A stretch of 64,000 bases of DNA from Simplicispira psychrophila DSM 11588 (lineage in GTDB: Bacteria; Pseudomonadota; Gammaproteobacteria; Burkholderiales; Burkholderiaceae_C), in NCBI RefSeq assembly GCF_000688255.1, contig NZ_JHYS01000004.1, positions 1 to 64,000 on the forward strand, read 5' to 3'. Positions 15,289 through 24,364 of the stretch are shown piece after piece (position 1 is the first letter of the stretch; each line of letters starts with the position of its first letter). Below the pieces are notes generated by a model that was given only the letters and a program-made list of their open reading frames with translations, was not told the origin of the DNA and searched no databases. Made by a program: the position numbers and the translations under genes.

Positions 15289-16854
15289 GTGTCCTTGCTC
15301 AAAGCCGCTTCCACCGTCTCCCTGCTGACCCTGGCGTCCCGCGTCACGGGGCTGGCACGCGATCTCATCATGGCGTCGATGTTTGGCGCCAACGCGCTGA
15401 CCGACGCTTTCAACGTCGCCTTTCGCATCCCCAACCTGTTTCGCCGCCTGTTTGCCGAGGGCGCCTTTAGCCAAGCCTTTGTGCCGGTGCTGGCCGCCGC
15501 CAAAGCGCAGCACGGCGAAGACGCGACGCGCGAACTGATCCACCACGTCGCCACCGTGCTGGCCTGGGCGCTGCTGGTGACCTGTGTGTTGGGCGTGCTC
15601 GGCGCGCCGCTGCTGGTGTGGCTGCTGGCCAGCGGTCTGCGCCAAAGCCCCGAGAGTTTTGACGCCGCCGTGGTGATGACGCGCTGGATGTTTCCCTACA
15701 TCGGCTTCATGTCGATGGTGGCGCTGTCGGCCGGGGTGCTCAATACCTGGAAGCGCTTTGCCGTGCCCGCCGCCACGCCGGTGCTGCTGAACTTTTGCAT
15801 GATTGGCGCGGCCTGGTGGGGCGCGCCGCTGCTGGCCGCACGCGGCATTGAGCCAATCTACGCCATGGCCGGCGGTGTGATCCTGGGCGGCGTGCTGCAA
15901 CTGGCGGTGCAGGGGCCGGCGCTGTGGCGCATGGGGCTGCTGCCGCGCATCGGCTTCAGTGTTGCGGCGCTGCGCGCGGGCTGGGCTGACGCCGATGTGC
16001 GCCGCATTTTGCGGCTGATGGCGCCGGCCTTGCTAGGGGTCGGCGTGGCACAAATCTCGCTGATGATCAACACGCAGATTGCCTCGTACCTGGCGCCGGG
16101 CAGTGTCACCTGGCTGTTTTATGCCGACCGGCTGATGGAATTTCCGACCGCGCTGCTGGGCGTGGCCTTGGGCGTGGTGCTGACACCGGCGCTGTCGAGT
16201 GCCCGTGCGGCGGGCGACGCACAAAAATATTCCGCCATGCTGGACTGGGGCCTGCGCATCGTGGTGCTGCTAGCCGTGCCCTGCGCCGTCGGTTTGCTCA
16301 CCTTTGCCGAGCCGCTGGTGGCCACGCTATTCCACTACGGCGCGCTGAAAGATAGCGACGTTGGCCAGATCGCCGTGGCGCTGGCCGGTTATGGTGCCGG
16401 CCTGCTGGGGTTGGTGGCGATCAAGGTGCTGGCGCCAGGCTATTACGCCAGCCAGGACATCCGCACGCCGGTGAAGATCGCTGTGGTGGTGCTGGTGATC
16501 ACCCAGTTGTTCAACCTGGTGCTGGTGCCGCGCATGGCACACGCCGGGCTGGCGCTGTCGATTGGCTTGGGCGCGCTGGTGAATGCGGCGTGGCTGCTGG
16601 GGGGCTTGCTGCGGCGCGGCAGTTACCAGCCCCAGCCCGGCTGGCTGTTGTATGGCCTGCAGGTGCTGGCGGCCAGCGCGCTGCTGGCGGTATTTTTGTT
16701 GTGGGGCGCGCAGCATGTCGCGTGGATCGGGTTGCGAGCGCACAGTCTGGAGCGCGTCGGCTGGCTGGCCTTGCTGCTGTGCAGTGCGGCCGGGGTGTAC
16801 TTTGCCGTGTTGCGCCTGACCGGTCTGAAGTTGCGCAGCATCCTCAAGCCCTGA
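15289..16854 (+). CDS. murJ: Lipid II flippase MurJ (MviN)
   Basis: A 521-residue polytopic inner-membrane protein of the MOP superfamily that flips lipid II to the periplasmic face for peptidoglycan synthesis. The N-terminus SLLKAASTVSLLTLASRVTG and the loop ANALTDAFNVAFRIPNLFRR are diagnostic, and about 14 hydrophobic segments follow. GTG at 15289 is chosen as the start because it puts the conserved N-terminus at residue 2. An ATG at 15244 is also in frame but would add 15 residues lying in the shared promoter region with rpsT. Gene order rpsT/murJ is common in Burkholderiales. Confidence 0.93.
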   Translation: MSLLKAASTVSLLTLASRVTGLARDLIMASMFGANALTDAFNVAFRIPNLFRRLFAEGAFSQAFVPVLAAAKAQHGEDATRELIHHVATVLAWALLVTCVLGVLGAPLLVWLLASGLRQSPESFDAAVVMTRWMFPYIGFMSMVALSAGVLNTWKRFAVPAATPVLLNFCMIGAAWWGAPLLAARGIEPIYAMAGGVILGGVLQLAVQGPALWRMGLLPRIGFSVAALRAGWADADVRRILRLMAPALLGVGVAQISLMINTQIASYLAPGSVTWLFYADRLMEFPTALLGVALGVVLTPALSSARAAGDAQKYSAMLDWGLRIVVLLAVPCAVGLLTFAEPLVATLFHYGALKDSDVGQIAVALAGYGAGLLGLVAIKVLAPGYYASQDIRTPVKIAVVVLVITQLFNLVLVPRMAHAGLALSIGLGALVNAAWLLGGLLRRGSYQPQPGWLLYGLQVLAASALLAVFLLWGAQHVAWIGLRAHSLERVGWLALLLCSAAGVYFAVLRLTGLKLRSILKP

Positions 16855-16919
16855 GCCAGAGGCCGGGCTCTATACCCCCTGACTTGACGCCGGACGGTAC
16901 GCCCCGTAAAACCCCCAGT

Positions 16920-17765
16920 ATGTTGCCAAGTTACGCCGTCCCCACTCCGTTGGAATATTTTGCCGCCCTGGTGCAAAGCGATGATGAGTTTGCGCTGTTT
17001 GAAGCGGCGGCCAGCATTGCCCAGGACGAATATCCGGCCCTGGATGTACAGCAACTGCTCAGCGATATGGATCAACTGCAGGCGCGTCTGCAGCGGCGTC
17101 TGGGCCCGGATATGGCAGGGTTGCAGCGTTTGCATACCCTCAACCAGTTTTTCTTTACCGATCTGGGCTTTGGCGGCAACGTCAACCACTATTACGACGC
17201 GGAAAACAGCTACCTCAATGCCGTGCTGCGCACGCGCCGCGGCATTCCCATTACCCTGGGGCTGCTGTGGATGGAACTGGCCCAAAGCGCCGGTCTGCAG
17301 GTGCGTGGGGTCGCCTTTCCAGGGCACTTCATGGTCAAGGCGCTGCTGCCGCCCGGGCAGGTGCTGATGGATCCGTTCACCGGCCAATCGCTGTCGCGTG
17401 AAGAGTTGTCCGAGCGGCTGGAGCCGTACCAGCGCAGCCTTGGCTTGACCGAGAACGATGTGCCGTTGGCGTTCCACCTACAAGCGGCCACGCCGCGCGA
17501 AATCATCGCCCGCCTGCTGCGCAATCTCAAAGAAGTACACCAGGCGCAGCAAGACTGGCAGCGCCTGATTGCTGTGCAAGACCGCTTGGTGGTGCTGCTG
17601 CCCCAGGTGTGGAGCGAATGGCGCGACCGCGGTCTGGCCCATGCCGAATGCGGCCATGCTGCGCAGGCGCTGGCCGACTTGGAGATGTATCTGGCGCACA
17701 CCGACGGACTAGACGCCGCGGCCGTCCATGCACGCATCCATACGTTGCGTCGCACCCCCAGTTGA
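16920..17765 (+). CDS. SirB1-family protein (transglutaminase-like fold plus TPR-like tail)
   Basis: A 281-residue soluble protein of the SirB1 family. The N-terminal domain contains NQFFFTDLGFGGNVNHYYDAENSYLNAVLRTRRGIPITLGLLWMELAQ-type sequence (about residues 78-125), then VAFPGHFMVKA (about 137-147). The C-terminal part (LKEVHQAQQDWQRLIAVQDR to AQALADLEMYL) looks like one or two TPR helices. The molecular role is not established. The frame is open upstream into murJ, but ATG 16920 begins directly before the conserved SYAVPTPLEYFAALV region. It lies 65 bp after murJ and may be cotranscribed. Confidence 0.85.
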   Translation: MLPSYAVPTPLEYFAALVQSDDEFALFEAAASIAQDEYPALDVQQLLSDMDQLQARLQRRLGPDMAGLQRLHTLNQFFFTDLGFGGNVNHYYDAENSYLNAVLRTRRGIPITLGLLWMELAQSAGLQVRGVAFPGHFMVKALLPPGQVLMDPFTGQSLSREELSERLEPYQRSLGLTENDVPLAFHLQAATPREIIARLLRNLKEVHQAQQDWQRLIAVQDRLVVLLPQVWSEWRDRGLAHAECGHAAQALADLEMYLAHTDGLDAAAVHARIHTLRRTPS

Positions 17766-17775
17766 TTGCCCATCA

Positions 17776-18897
17776 ATGACCCGTCGCCTGCGCCTGCCAT
17801 CCCTCTCTTCCCTCACACGCGCTTACCAGCGCAACCTCAAAACACTCACGCGGGCCCTGAAGCCGGTACGGGCCAAGGCGGTCAAAGTAACGAAAAAAAG
17901 CGCCAAAAAAACCACAGCGGTCGTCAAGAGTGCCTCCGGTGTAAAACCTGTAAAGACTGCAAAACCTGCCACCAAGGCCGCGCGCAGCAAAGTTGCGCCG
18001 GTTGAGGGTGACTGGATTGCCGGCGTGGCCCTCGGCCTGGGGGGTGCGCGGCGCTTTCATTTGCATGTGCCGCCGGGCTTGGCCTTGCAGCCTGGAGAAA
18101 AGCTGCCGCTGATGGTCATGCTGCACGGCTGCGGCCAGACGGGCCTGGACTTTGCCAAGAGCACGCGCATGGGTCGGCTGGCGGCGCGCAAGCGTTTTCT
18201 GGTGCTCTATCCTGAACAGGAACGCATGGCCAACGCCCAGGGCTGCTGGAACTGGTTCCACCAGCGCAACGGCCAGGCCGATGCCGAGGCCACCATCTTG
18301 TGGGCCGCGGTGAATCAGGTGGCGCAGCGCTATCCGGTGGACTTGGCACGGGTGGCGGTGGCGGGGCTGTCGGCCGGCGCTTCCATGGCCGCGCTGATGG
18401 CTTTGCGCTTTCCGGAGCGCTTTCGTGCTGTGATCATGCATTCTGGGGTAGTGCCCGGTGCGGCAGAGTCCACGGCAACGGTGCTAGGGGCCATGATGGG
18501 GCAGCGCACCGGGCATTTGCCGTCGCCATATGCCGGTATCGCAGACCCCGCTGCGCTGATCACGCCCCTGCCGCCTTTGCTGGTGTTGCATGGCAATGTC
18601 GATGGTGTGGTGTCGGTGCGCAATGGCATCGCCACGGCGCAGTTGTGGGCGCAGTCACAGGGCGCCAAGGCGGGCGTCCCCACCACGCAGCAGCGCGGCA
18701 AACGCTATTCCATGCGGGTGACGGAATTCAAGGCGAACGGCCGGCCGGTGGCGGTGCTGCGCGAAATTTCTGGACTCGGTCATGCCTGGAGTGGCGGCGC
18801 CGCCAAGCTTCCCTACAGCGACTCTGCCGGGCCGGATGCCTCGGCATTGGCCTGGGCGTTTGCAGAGCGGGAATTCAAGAGAGTTGTAGGCAAATAG
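17776..18897 (+). CDS. PHB depolymerase-family esterase
   Basis: A 373-residue alpha/beta hydrolase of the PHB-depolymerase/LpqC esterase group. The oxyanion region is MLHGCGQTGLDFAKSTRM, the nucleophile elbow is GLSAGASMA (Ser in G-x-S-x-G), the acid is probably in LHGNVDGVVSV, and the catalytic His is in ISGLGHAWSGG. Before the hydrolase domain is a Lys/Ala/Val-rich segment (about residues 30-75, KKSAKKTTAVVKSASG) resembling a histone H1-like tail, and no clear signal peptide, so it could be an intracellular granule- or nucleic-acid-associated enzyme. ATG 17776 is chosen over a start overlapping the previous gene. The TAG stop lies in the first bases of a dispersed repeat. Confidence 0.85.
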   Translation: MTRRLRLPSLSSLTRAYQRNLKTLTRALKPVRAKAVKVTKKSAKKTTAVVKSASGVKPVKTAKPATKAARSKVAPVEGDWIAGVALGLGGARRFHLHVPPGLALQPGEKLPLMVMLHGCGQTGLDFAKSTRMGRLAARKRFLVLYPEQERMANAQGCWNWFHQRNGQADAEATILWAAVNQVAQRYPVDLARVAVAGLSAGASMAALMALRFPERFRAVIMHSGVVPGAAESTATVLGAMMGQRTGHLPSPYAGIADPAALITPLPPLLVLHGNVDGVVSVRNGIATAQLWAQSQGAKAGVPTTQQRGKRYSMRVTEFKANGRPVAVLREISGLGHAWSGGAAKLPYSDSAGPDASALAWAFAEREFKRVVGK

Positions 18898-18946
18898 GCC
18901 TCTAGCCCTTAGATTCGTGCGGTTATAGCTATTTATTTAATAGCGA
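18890..18946. repeat. Dispersed palindromic repeat supplying a stop codon
   Basis: CAAATAGGCCTCTAGCCCTT then AGATTCGTGCGGTTATAGCT matches the second copy at 46898-46945 closely. The TAG of the upstream esterase gene (18895-18897) is the TAG of AAATAGGCC within the repeat. Confidence 0.7.
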
Positions 18947-18954
18947 TGTGCGGG

Positions 18955-20082
18955 TCACACCAGCCGCACCGCAAACAGTTCTTTTTTCAGATAGGCATAA
19001 AACAGCGGCGCAGCGACCAGCCCGGCAGCGCCAAAAATCGCCTCGGCGACAAACATCACCGACAGTAACTCCCACACGCCCATGTGCGTGCGCTGGCCCA
19101 CCACCTTGGCGTTGATGACGTATTCGGCCTTGTGGATCAGCACCAGAAAACCCAGACAGGCGGCGGCAGCGGTGGGTGAGACCGACAGTCCGACGATGGT
19201 GATGACCGCGTTGCATACCAGATTGCCGACGATGGGGATCAGGCCGGCAACAAAGGTGAGCGTGATCAGCGCCGGCGTGTACGGCAGGGGCAGACTGGTC
19301 AGCGGCAGCACGCCCAGCAGAAAAATCGCTGTGAGGAAGGTGTTGAAGGTGGCAATCCAGAACTGTGCTGCGACGATCTGGCTGAAGGCCTCGCCAAAGC
19401 GCGTGATGCGCAAATGCAACTGCTGCGCCAGTGGACGTTGCGTACCTACCGTGGGGCGCACGGCAGCCAGCGTGCCAATCAGCAGGCCGACATAGGCGTG
19501 CAGCACACCGCCCAGCCAGGCGCGACCGGCCAGTGCTAGGGTCCCGGCTTTGGCCCCCAAGTAATTGGCGATGGTGCGTTGGATTTCGACCGTGCCTTCG
19601 GGCAGCAGGATGGCCATGTCGGGCGGCAGCTTCAGGCGAAACTCCAGCACGGTGCGCGCTAGGTAGTTGAGCAATTCACGGTATTGCTGCGGTGCTTCGC
19701 TTAGGTAGCCGCGCGAATGCGACAGGCCCAGCAGCAGCAAGCCCAGCGGCGCCACCACCACCAGGGTGGCGGCCAGCACCTGCGTCCAGCGCGGCAGCGG
19801 CGCGCCAGCGCGGCGATCGCGCGGAATGCGCGCCAACTGGTGCGCCAGCCAGCGCGTCAGTGCAAAACCCAGACAGGCAAACAGCAGCCCCGGCAGCAGG
19901 CCTTGCCACAGCAGCAGCAGCAAGCCACCGGCCATCAGCACATAGCTGCTGATGCGCACCCCGTGTGAGGGCAGTGGGGCTGAGGGTGCGCCCCCGGCCT
20001 GCGCCACGGCGTGGTACATGGCGACGGGGGCTGGCAAATGGGAGGGGGGCGCGGGGTGTCCGGAGGGGGTGGGGGCTGACAT
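18955..20082 (-). CDS. AI-2E family transporter (PerM/TqsA-like permease)
   Basis: A 375-residue inner-membrane protein with about seven or eight hydrophobic segments, including ISSYVLMAGGLLLLLWQGL, VLAATLVVVAPLGLLLLGL, AIFLLGVLPLTSLPL and LITLTFVAGLIPIVGNLV. The last segment carries the family-like GLIPIVGN motif. Members export autoinducer-2 or act as ion/proton antiporters; the substrate here is unknown. ATG 20082 gives MSAPTPSGHPAPP at the N-terminus and leaves 19 bp to the upstream purM stop; the longer frame would overlap purM. It is probably cotranscribed with purM. Confidence 0.85.
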   Translation of the reverse strand: MSAPTPSGHPAPPSHLPAPVAMYHAVAQAGGAPSAPLPSHGVRISSYVLMAGGLLLLLWQGLLPGLLFACLGFALTRWLAHQLARIPRDRRAGAPLPRWTQVLAATLVVVAPLGLLLLGLSHSRGYLSEAPQQYRELLNYLARTVLEFRLKLPPDMAILLPEGTVEIQRTIANYLGAKAGTLALAGRAWLGGVLHAYVGLLIGTLAAVRPTVGTQRPLAQQLHLRITRFGEAFSQIVAAQFWIATFNTFLTAIFLLGVLPLTSLPLPYTPALITLTFVAGLIPIVGNLVCNAVITIVGLSVSPTAAAACLGFLVLIHKAEYVINAKVVGQRTHMGVWELLSVMFVAEAIFGAAGLVAAPLFYAYLKKELFAVRLV

Positions 20083-20101
20083 TGCGCGCGGCGCTGTGCT
20101 C

Positions 20102-21166
20102 TCAGTTGACGGTGACGGCGGCGCCGGTGCCGCGTGCGGCCACGGCACCGATGGTGAACACCTGCTCACCGGCAGCGCGCAGTGTGGCGGCGGTGGCCTC
20201 GGCGTGCGCTGCTTCCACGATCACCACCATGCCGATGCCGTTGTTGAAGGTGCGGTTCATCTCGGTGTCGTCGATCGCCGCCGTGCGCTGCAGCCAGGCA
20301 AACAGCTCGGTCTGCGGCCAGCTGCCTTTGACCAAATGTGCCGCTGTGCCTTCGGGCAGCACGCGCGGAATGTTCTCCAGCAAACCACCGCCGGTGATGT
20401 GCGCCAGCGCCTTGATCGGGTGCGCCGCCAGCGCGGTCAGCACGGTTTTCACGTACAGGCGGGTCGGCTGCATCACCGCTTGCTTGAACGGTTGACCGTC
20501 CAGCGTTTCTGGCAGGTTGCCGGCGGCCTCAGCGCGCTCGATGCACTTGCGCACCAAGCTGAAACCGTTCGAATGCACGCCGCTGCTGGCCAGGCCCAGC
20601 ACCACATCGCCGACGGTAACGTTCTGTGGATTGAGGATTTTGGATTTTTCAACCGCGCCGACGGCAAAGCCGGCCAAGTCGTATTCGCCAGCCGGGTACA
20701 TGCCCGGCATCTCAGCGGTTTCGCCGCCAATCAGCGCACAGCCCGACAGCTCGCAGCCTTTGGCAATGCCGCCGACCACCGCCGCAGCGGTGTCGATGTC
20801 CAGCTTGCCGCAGGCAAAGTAGTCCAAAAAGAACAACGGCTCGGCGCCTTGCACCAGCACGTCATTGACGCTCATGGCGACCAGATCGATGCCGACGGTG
20901 TCGTGCATGTTCCATTCAAACGCCAGTTTCAGCTTGGTGCCGACGCCGTCGGTGCCGGAGACCAGCACCGGTTCCTGGTAGCGCTTGGGCACTTCAAACA
21001 GCGCGCCAAAGCCGCCAATGCCGGCCAGCACACCCTCGCGCATGGTCTTTTTGGCCAGCGGCTTGATGCGCTCGATCAGGGCGTCGCCAGCGTCAATATC
21101 AACGCCAGCGTCTTTGTACGACAGAGGGGTGGTGGAGGGGGTAGAAGAGGATGCAGAAGAGCTCAT
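20102..21166 (-). CDS. purM: Phosphoribosylformylglycinamidine cyclo-ligase (AIR synthetase)
   Basis: A 354-residue enzyme for the fifth step of de novo purine synthesis (FGAM + ATP to AIR). Diagnostic segments are [22 protein letters not shown] at the N-terminus, [60 protein letters not shown] and [15 protein letters not shown]. The length is normal with a slightly Ser-rich N-terminal extension. It is divergent from hda and followed by the AI-2E-type transporter gene; the hda divergence is a common Burkholderiales arrangement. Confidence 0.96.
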   Translation of the reverse strand: MSSSASSSTPSTTPLSYKDAGVDIDAGDALIERIKPLAKKTMREGVLAGIGGFGALFEVPKRYQEPVLVSGTDGVGTKLKLAFEWNMHDTVGIDLVAMSVNDVLVQGAEPLFFLDYFACGKLDIDTAAAVVGGIAKGCELSGCALIGGETAEMPGMYPAGEYDLAGFAVGAVEKSKILNPQNVTVGDVVLGLASSGVHSNGFSLVRKCIERAEAAGNLPETLDGQPFKQAVMQPTRLYVKTVLTALAAHPIKALAHITGGGLLENIPRVLPEGTAAHLVKGSWPQTELFAWLQRTAAIDDTEMNRTFNNGIGMVVIVEAAHAEATAATLRAAGEQVFTIGAVAARGTGAAVTVN

Positions 21167-21352
21167 GGCATGTGCAGCGCGGACCAGCGCGCCGGCAGAC
21201 TAAAATTTGCGCAGATTCTACGGGTTGCGCGCACTGCGCTGTCCGGCGCCGACCTTATCCACCCACTGCCCCGCTGCCTTGCCCACCACCCCCATGCCAC
21301 GTTTTGCTCCCCCACCTTGCACTTGCGTGCAGCGCACACGGGGCTTGCCGCT

Positions 21353-22042
21353 ATGAAGCAGCTCGCGCTGGACATCGGCCTGGCGCCTGCGCCGACGCTG
21401 GAAGGGTTTTTCCCCGGCCCGAACACCGCCGCCTTGCAGCACTTGGCACAGGCCCTGGGCCACAGCCACGCCAGCGCACCGGTGCCCACCTATTTGTGGG
21501 GCGAATCGGGCAGCGGCAAAACCCATTTGCTGCAAGCCGTGCGCGAGGCACTGCGCGAGCAGGGTGCCAGCGTTGGCTGGCGCGATGCCAAAAGCCGCTA
21601 CGCCCCGGCGTTTGACGAAAAGTGGTCTGCCGTCATCTTGGACGATGTCCACCTTTACAGCACCTCGCAGCAAAACGTCGCCTTCAACTGGTTCATCAAC
21701 GCCATGAGTCCGGCCAACGGCGTGCAGCGCTGGGTGATTTCTGCCGGCAGTGTGCCGCCAGCCGACTTGCCGCTGCGCGAAGACCTGCGCAGCCGCCTGG
21801 GCTGGGGCCATGTGTTTCATCTGCAAATGCCCGGTGAGGCCGAACTGCGTGCCGTGCTGCGCCGCCAAGCCGGCGCGCGCGGCTTGACGCTGGGTGACGA
21901 TGTGGTGGACTACATGCTCAAGCGCTTCTCACGCGACCTGGGTAGCCTGATGGCGCTGTTGGAGCGCCTGGACCGCCACGCGCTGCGTACCCAGCGCGCG
22001 CTGACTATTCCGCTGCTGAAAGACATGCTCGATTCCGAGTGA
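21353..22042 (+). CDS. hda: DnaA regulatory inactivator Hda
   Basis: A 229-residue AAA+ protein that, bound to the DNA polymerase sliding clamp, stimulates ATP hydrolysis by DnaA and so prevents re-initiation of replication. The N-terminal QLALDIGL is the clamp-binding-like peptide (residues 3-10). Walker A is WGESGSGKTHLL (49-60), Walker B is AVILDDVHLY, and a sensor-like LREDLRSRLGWG and the arginine-rich RDLGSLMALLERLDR follow. ATG 21353 is chosen because the clamp motif must be N-terminal; the longer open frame runs antisense through purM. Confidence 0.92.
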   Translation: MKQLALDIGLAPAPTLEGFFPGPNTAALQHLAQALGHSHASAPVPTYLWGESGSGKTHLLQAVREALREQGASVGWRDAKSRYAPAFDEKWSAVILDDVHLYSTSQQNVAFNWFINAMSPANGVQRWVISAGSVPPADLPLREDLRSRLGWGHVFHLQMPGEAELRAVLRRQAGARGLTLGDDVVDYMLKRFSRDLGSLMALLERLDRHALRTQRALTIPLLKDMLDSE

Positions 22043-22094
22043 TGCACTGCCGCGATTCTTTTACCGCTCTCTTTTTTACGACAGCTTCTCTCGC

Positions 22095-22796
22095 ATGACC
22101 CCAGACACTTCGGCATCGCGCCCCCGGTTGACCCTGTTTGACCTGGACCACACCTTGCTGCCCATCGATTCAGACTATGAGTGGGGTGAATTCACCACCC
22201 GCATCGGCTGGAACGACCCCACTGAATTCAGCCGCCGCAACGCCGAATTTTTTGCCCACTACCAAGCCGGCACGCTGGACGTGCACGATTACGTGCGCTT
22301 TGCCATCGACGCCGTGCGCCAACGTGGCCCGCAAGCCGCCGCCGAGGCACACGCGCAGTTCATGCGCGAAGTGGTGCAGCCGGCCATCCGCCCCGAGGCA
22401 CTGGCCCTGTTGCGCCAGCACCAACAGGCCGGCGATTGGGTGCTCATCATCACTGCCACCAACGAATTTGTGACCACTCCCATCGCCCACGCCCTGGGCG
22501 TGCCCGAGCTGCTGGCGATGCAGCTGGAGCGCGACGCTGACGGTTGGTTTACCGGCGCCATCGCTGGCGTACCGTCGATGCGCGCTGGCAAAGTCACGCG
22601 CATGGAAGCCTGGCTGGCCGCGCGCCGGCTGGACTGGAGCCGCGTCGAGAGCACCTTCTACAGCGACTCGATGAACGACCTGCCGCTGCTGGAAAAAGTC
22701 AACCAGCCCGTAGCCACCAACCCCGACGACCGCCTGCGCGCCTTGGCCGAGCAACGCGGCTGGCGCATCCTGGACTTGTTCACCACCCAACCATGA
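22095..22796 (+). CDS. HAD-IB family phosphatase (SerB-like)
   Basis: A 233-residue haloacid-dehalogenase superfamily hydrolase. Motif I is LFDLDHTLLPIDSD (nucleophile and acid Asp near residues 14-16), motif II is the IITAT segment in DWVLIITATNEF, and motif IV is YSDSMNDLPLLEKV. A cap of about 70 residues follows motif I as in HAD-IB members. Phosphoserine phosphatase or another phosphomonoesterase role is possible; the substrate is not readable. The stop overlaps the pcnB start (ATGA), so the two are translationally coupled. Confidence 0.85.
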   Translation: MTPDTSASRPRLTLFDLDHTLLPIDSDYEWGEFTTRIGWNDPTEFSRRNAEFFAHYQAGTLDVHDYVRFAIDAVRQRGPQAAAEAHAQFMREVVQPAIRPEALALLRQHQQAGDWVLIITATNEFVTTPIAHALGVPELLAMQLERDADGWFTGAIAGVPSMRAGKVTRMEAWLAARRLDWSRVESTFYSDSMNDLPLLEKVNQPVATNPDDRLRALAEQRGWRILDLFTTQP

Positions 22797-24364
22797 TCAA
22801 AAAATTCATCGACAAACTGCTGGCCAAAGCCACCTCGGGCGGACGCAAGTCAGCCGCCTCGCCATTTGGCAAACGCGAAGAAGTGCCGGCCTCCGTGCAC
22901 GGCATCGACCCCAATCGCGTCGATCCGCGCGCAACGGACGTGGTGCGTACCCTGAAAAATGCCGGTTTTGAGGCCTACATCGTCGGCGGCGCGGTGCGCG
23001 ACCTGCTGCTGGGCCTGCGGCCCAAAGACTTTGACGTCGCCACCAACGCCACGCCCGAGCAGGTCAAAGGACTGTTTCGCCGCGCCTTCATCATTGGCAA
23101 GCGCTTTCGCATCGTCCACGTGGTGCACGGGCGCGGGCGTGAAAACGAGGTGATTGAAGTCTCCACCTTCCGCGCCCAGGTCGATAACGTCGCCGCTGAG
23201 CAAGTCGCCGGCAACGAAAAGACCAGCCGCAACGCCTTGGCTGGCATGACGCACGCCGTCGGGTCGAGTGGCCGGGTGCTGCGCGACAACGTCTGGGGAC
23301 CGCAGGACGAAGACGCGACCCGGCGCGACTTCACCCTGAACGCCATGTACTACGACCCCGAGACGCAAATCGTCGTCGATTACCACAAGGGCATTCAGGA
23401 CGCGAAGAAGAAAACGCTGCGCATGATTGGCGACCCGGTGCAGCGCTACCGCGAAGACCCGGTGCGCATCATCCGTGCCGTGCGCTTTGCCGCCAAACTC
23501 AGCGGCTTGGGCTTCTCGCTCGAGGCCAAAACCGCCGCACCGCTGATTGAGTCGCAGCGCCTGCTGGCCGACGTGCCGCAAAGCCGTATGTTTGACGAAA
23601 TGCTCAAACTACTGCAAACCGGCCACGCCATCGCCACCATCGAGCAGCTGAAAAAACTCGGTTTGGCGCGCGGCATTTACCCGCTGCTGGACGTGGTGGT
23701 CGAGCGCGCCGACAGCGACTTTGTCCGCGCCGCGCTGACCGACACCGACCGGCGCGTCGGCGAAGGCAAGCCGGTGGCACCGAGCTTTTTGCTGGCCTGT
23801 GTGCTGTGGCACGATGTGAAGACCGGCTGGGACAAGCGCATGGGCGCTGGCGAGCATTCCCTGCCCGCCCTGCAAGAAGCCATTGACGAAGTGTTTGAAC
23901 GGCGCATTGGCGATGTCTCCGGGCGCGGCAAGCTGGCCGCTGACATGCGCGAAATCTGGGTGATGCAGCCACGCTTTGAAAAACGCGCTGGCCGCGTGCC
24001 CGAGAGCATGGTGGCGCAACTGCGCTTTCGTGCCGGTTTTGACTTTATGCGCCTGCGCGCCGATGTCGGTGAAGTGGATGAAAGCCTGGCCAGCTGGTGG
24101 CAGGAATACAGCAATGCCGACGAAAGCCGGCGCTATGACCTGATGGACCAGGCGCGCGAAGAACAAAAAGCCCTGACCCGTGCCCAGCAACCGGTGGCGC
24201 GCCGTGTGCCGCGCGCCGCAGCGCCGGTGGCTGCATCTGCCAACGCGCAGCACCCCGAGCATGAACCAGAGGTTTCGGCCGACGACAGCGCGCCGAAAAA
24301 ACGCCGTCGCCGCCGCCGTAAACCCGGTGCGGGTGAAGGCGGCAGCGGCGCTGCTGGTGAGTGA
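22793..24364 (+). CDS. pcnB: Poly(A) polymerase I
   Basis: A 523-residue class II nucleotidyltransferase that adds 3' poly(A) tails and promotes RNA decay. The catalytic core is YIVGGAVRDLLLGLRPKDFDVATNATPEQV, with the DxD metal ligands in DFDVA. RRDFTLNAMYYD and YREDPVRIIRAVRFAAKLSG are the conserved downstream regions that also occur in CCA-adding enzymes. The basic C-terminal tail PKKRRRRRRKPG is typical of proteobacterial PcnB. It starts at an ATGA overlap with the HAD gene and overlaps folK by 8 nt. Confidence 0.94.
   Translation: MIKKFIDKLLAKATSGGRKSAASPFGKREEVPASVHGIDPNRVDPRATDVVRTLKNAGFEAYIVGGAVRDLLLGLRPKDFDVATNATPEQVKGLFRRAFIIGKRFRIVHVVHGRGRENEVIEVSTFRAQVDNVAAEQVAGNEKTSRNALAGMTHAVGSSGRVLRDNVWGPQDEDATRRDFTLNAMYYDPETQIVVDYHKGIQDAKKKTLRMIGDPVQRYREDPVRIIRAVRFAAKLSGLGFSLEAKTAAPLIESQRLLADVPQSRMFDEMLKLLQTGHAIATIEQLKKLGLARGIYPLLDVVVERADSDFVRAALTDTDRRVGEGKPVAPSFLLACVLWHDVKTGWDKRMGAGEHSLPALQEAIDEVFERRIGDVSGRGKLAADMREIWVMQPRFEKRAGRVPESMVAQLRFRAGFDFMRLRADVGEVDESLASWWQEYSNADESRRYDLMDQAREEQKALTRAQQPVARRVPRAAAPVAASANAQHPEHEPEVSADDSAPKKRRRRRRKPGAGEGGSGAAGE

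Noticed and set aside
15231-15290. Possible riboswitch between rpsT and murJ
   Set aside because: The interval is too short and shows no conserved aptamer features.
19952-21350. Long plus-strand frame upstream of hda, opposite purM
   Set aside because: It runs antisense through a well-supported purM; the hda domain starts only at 21353.
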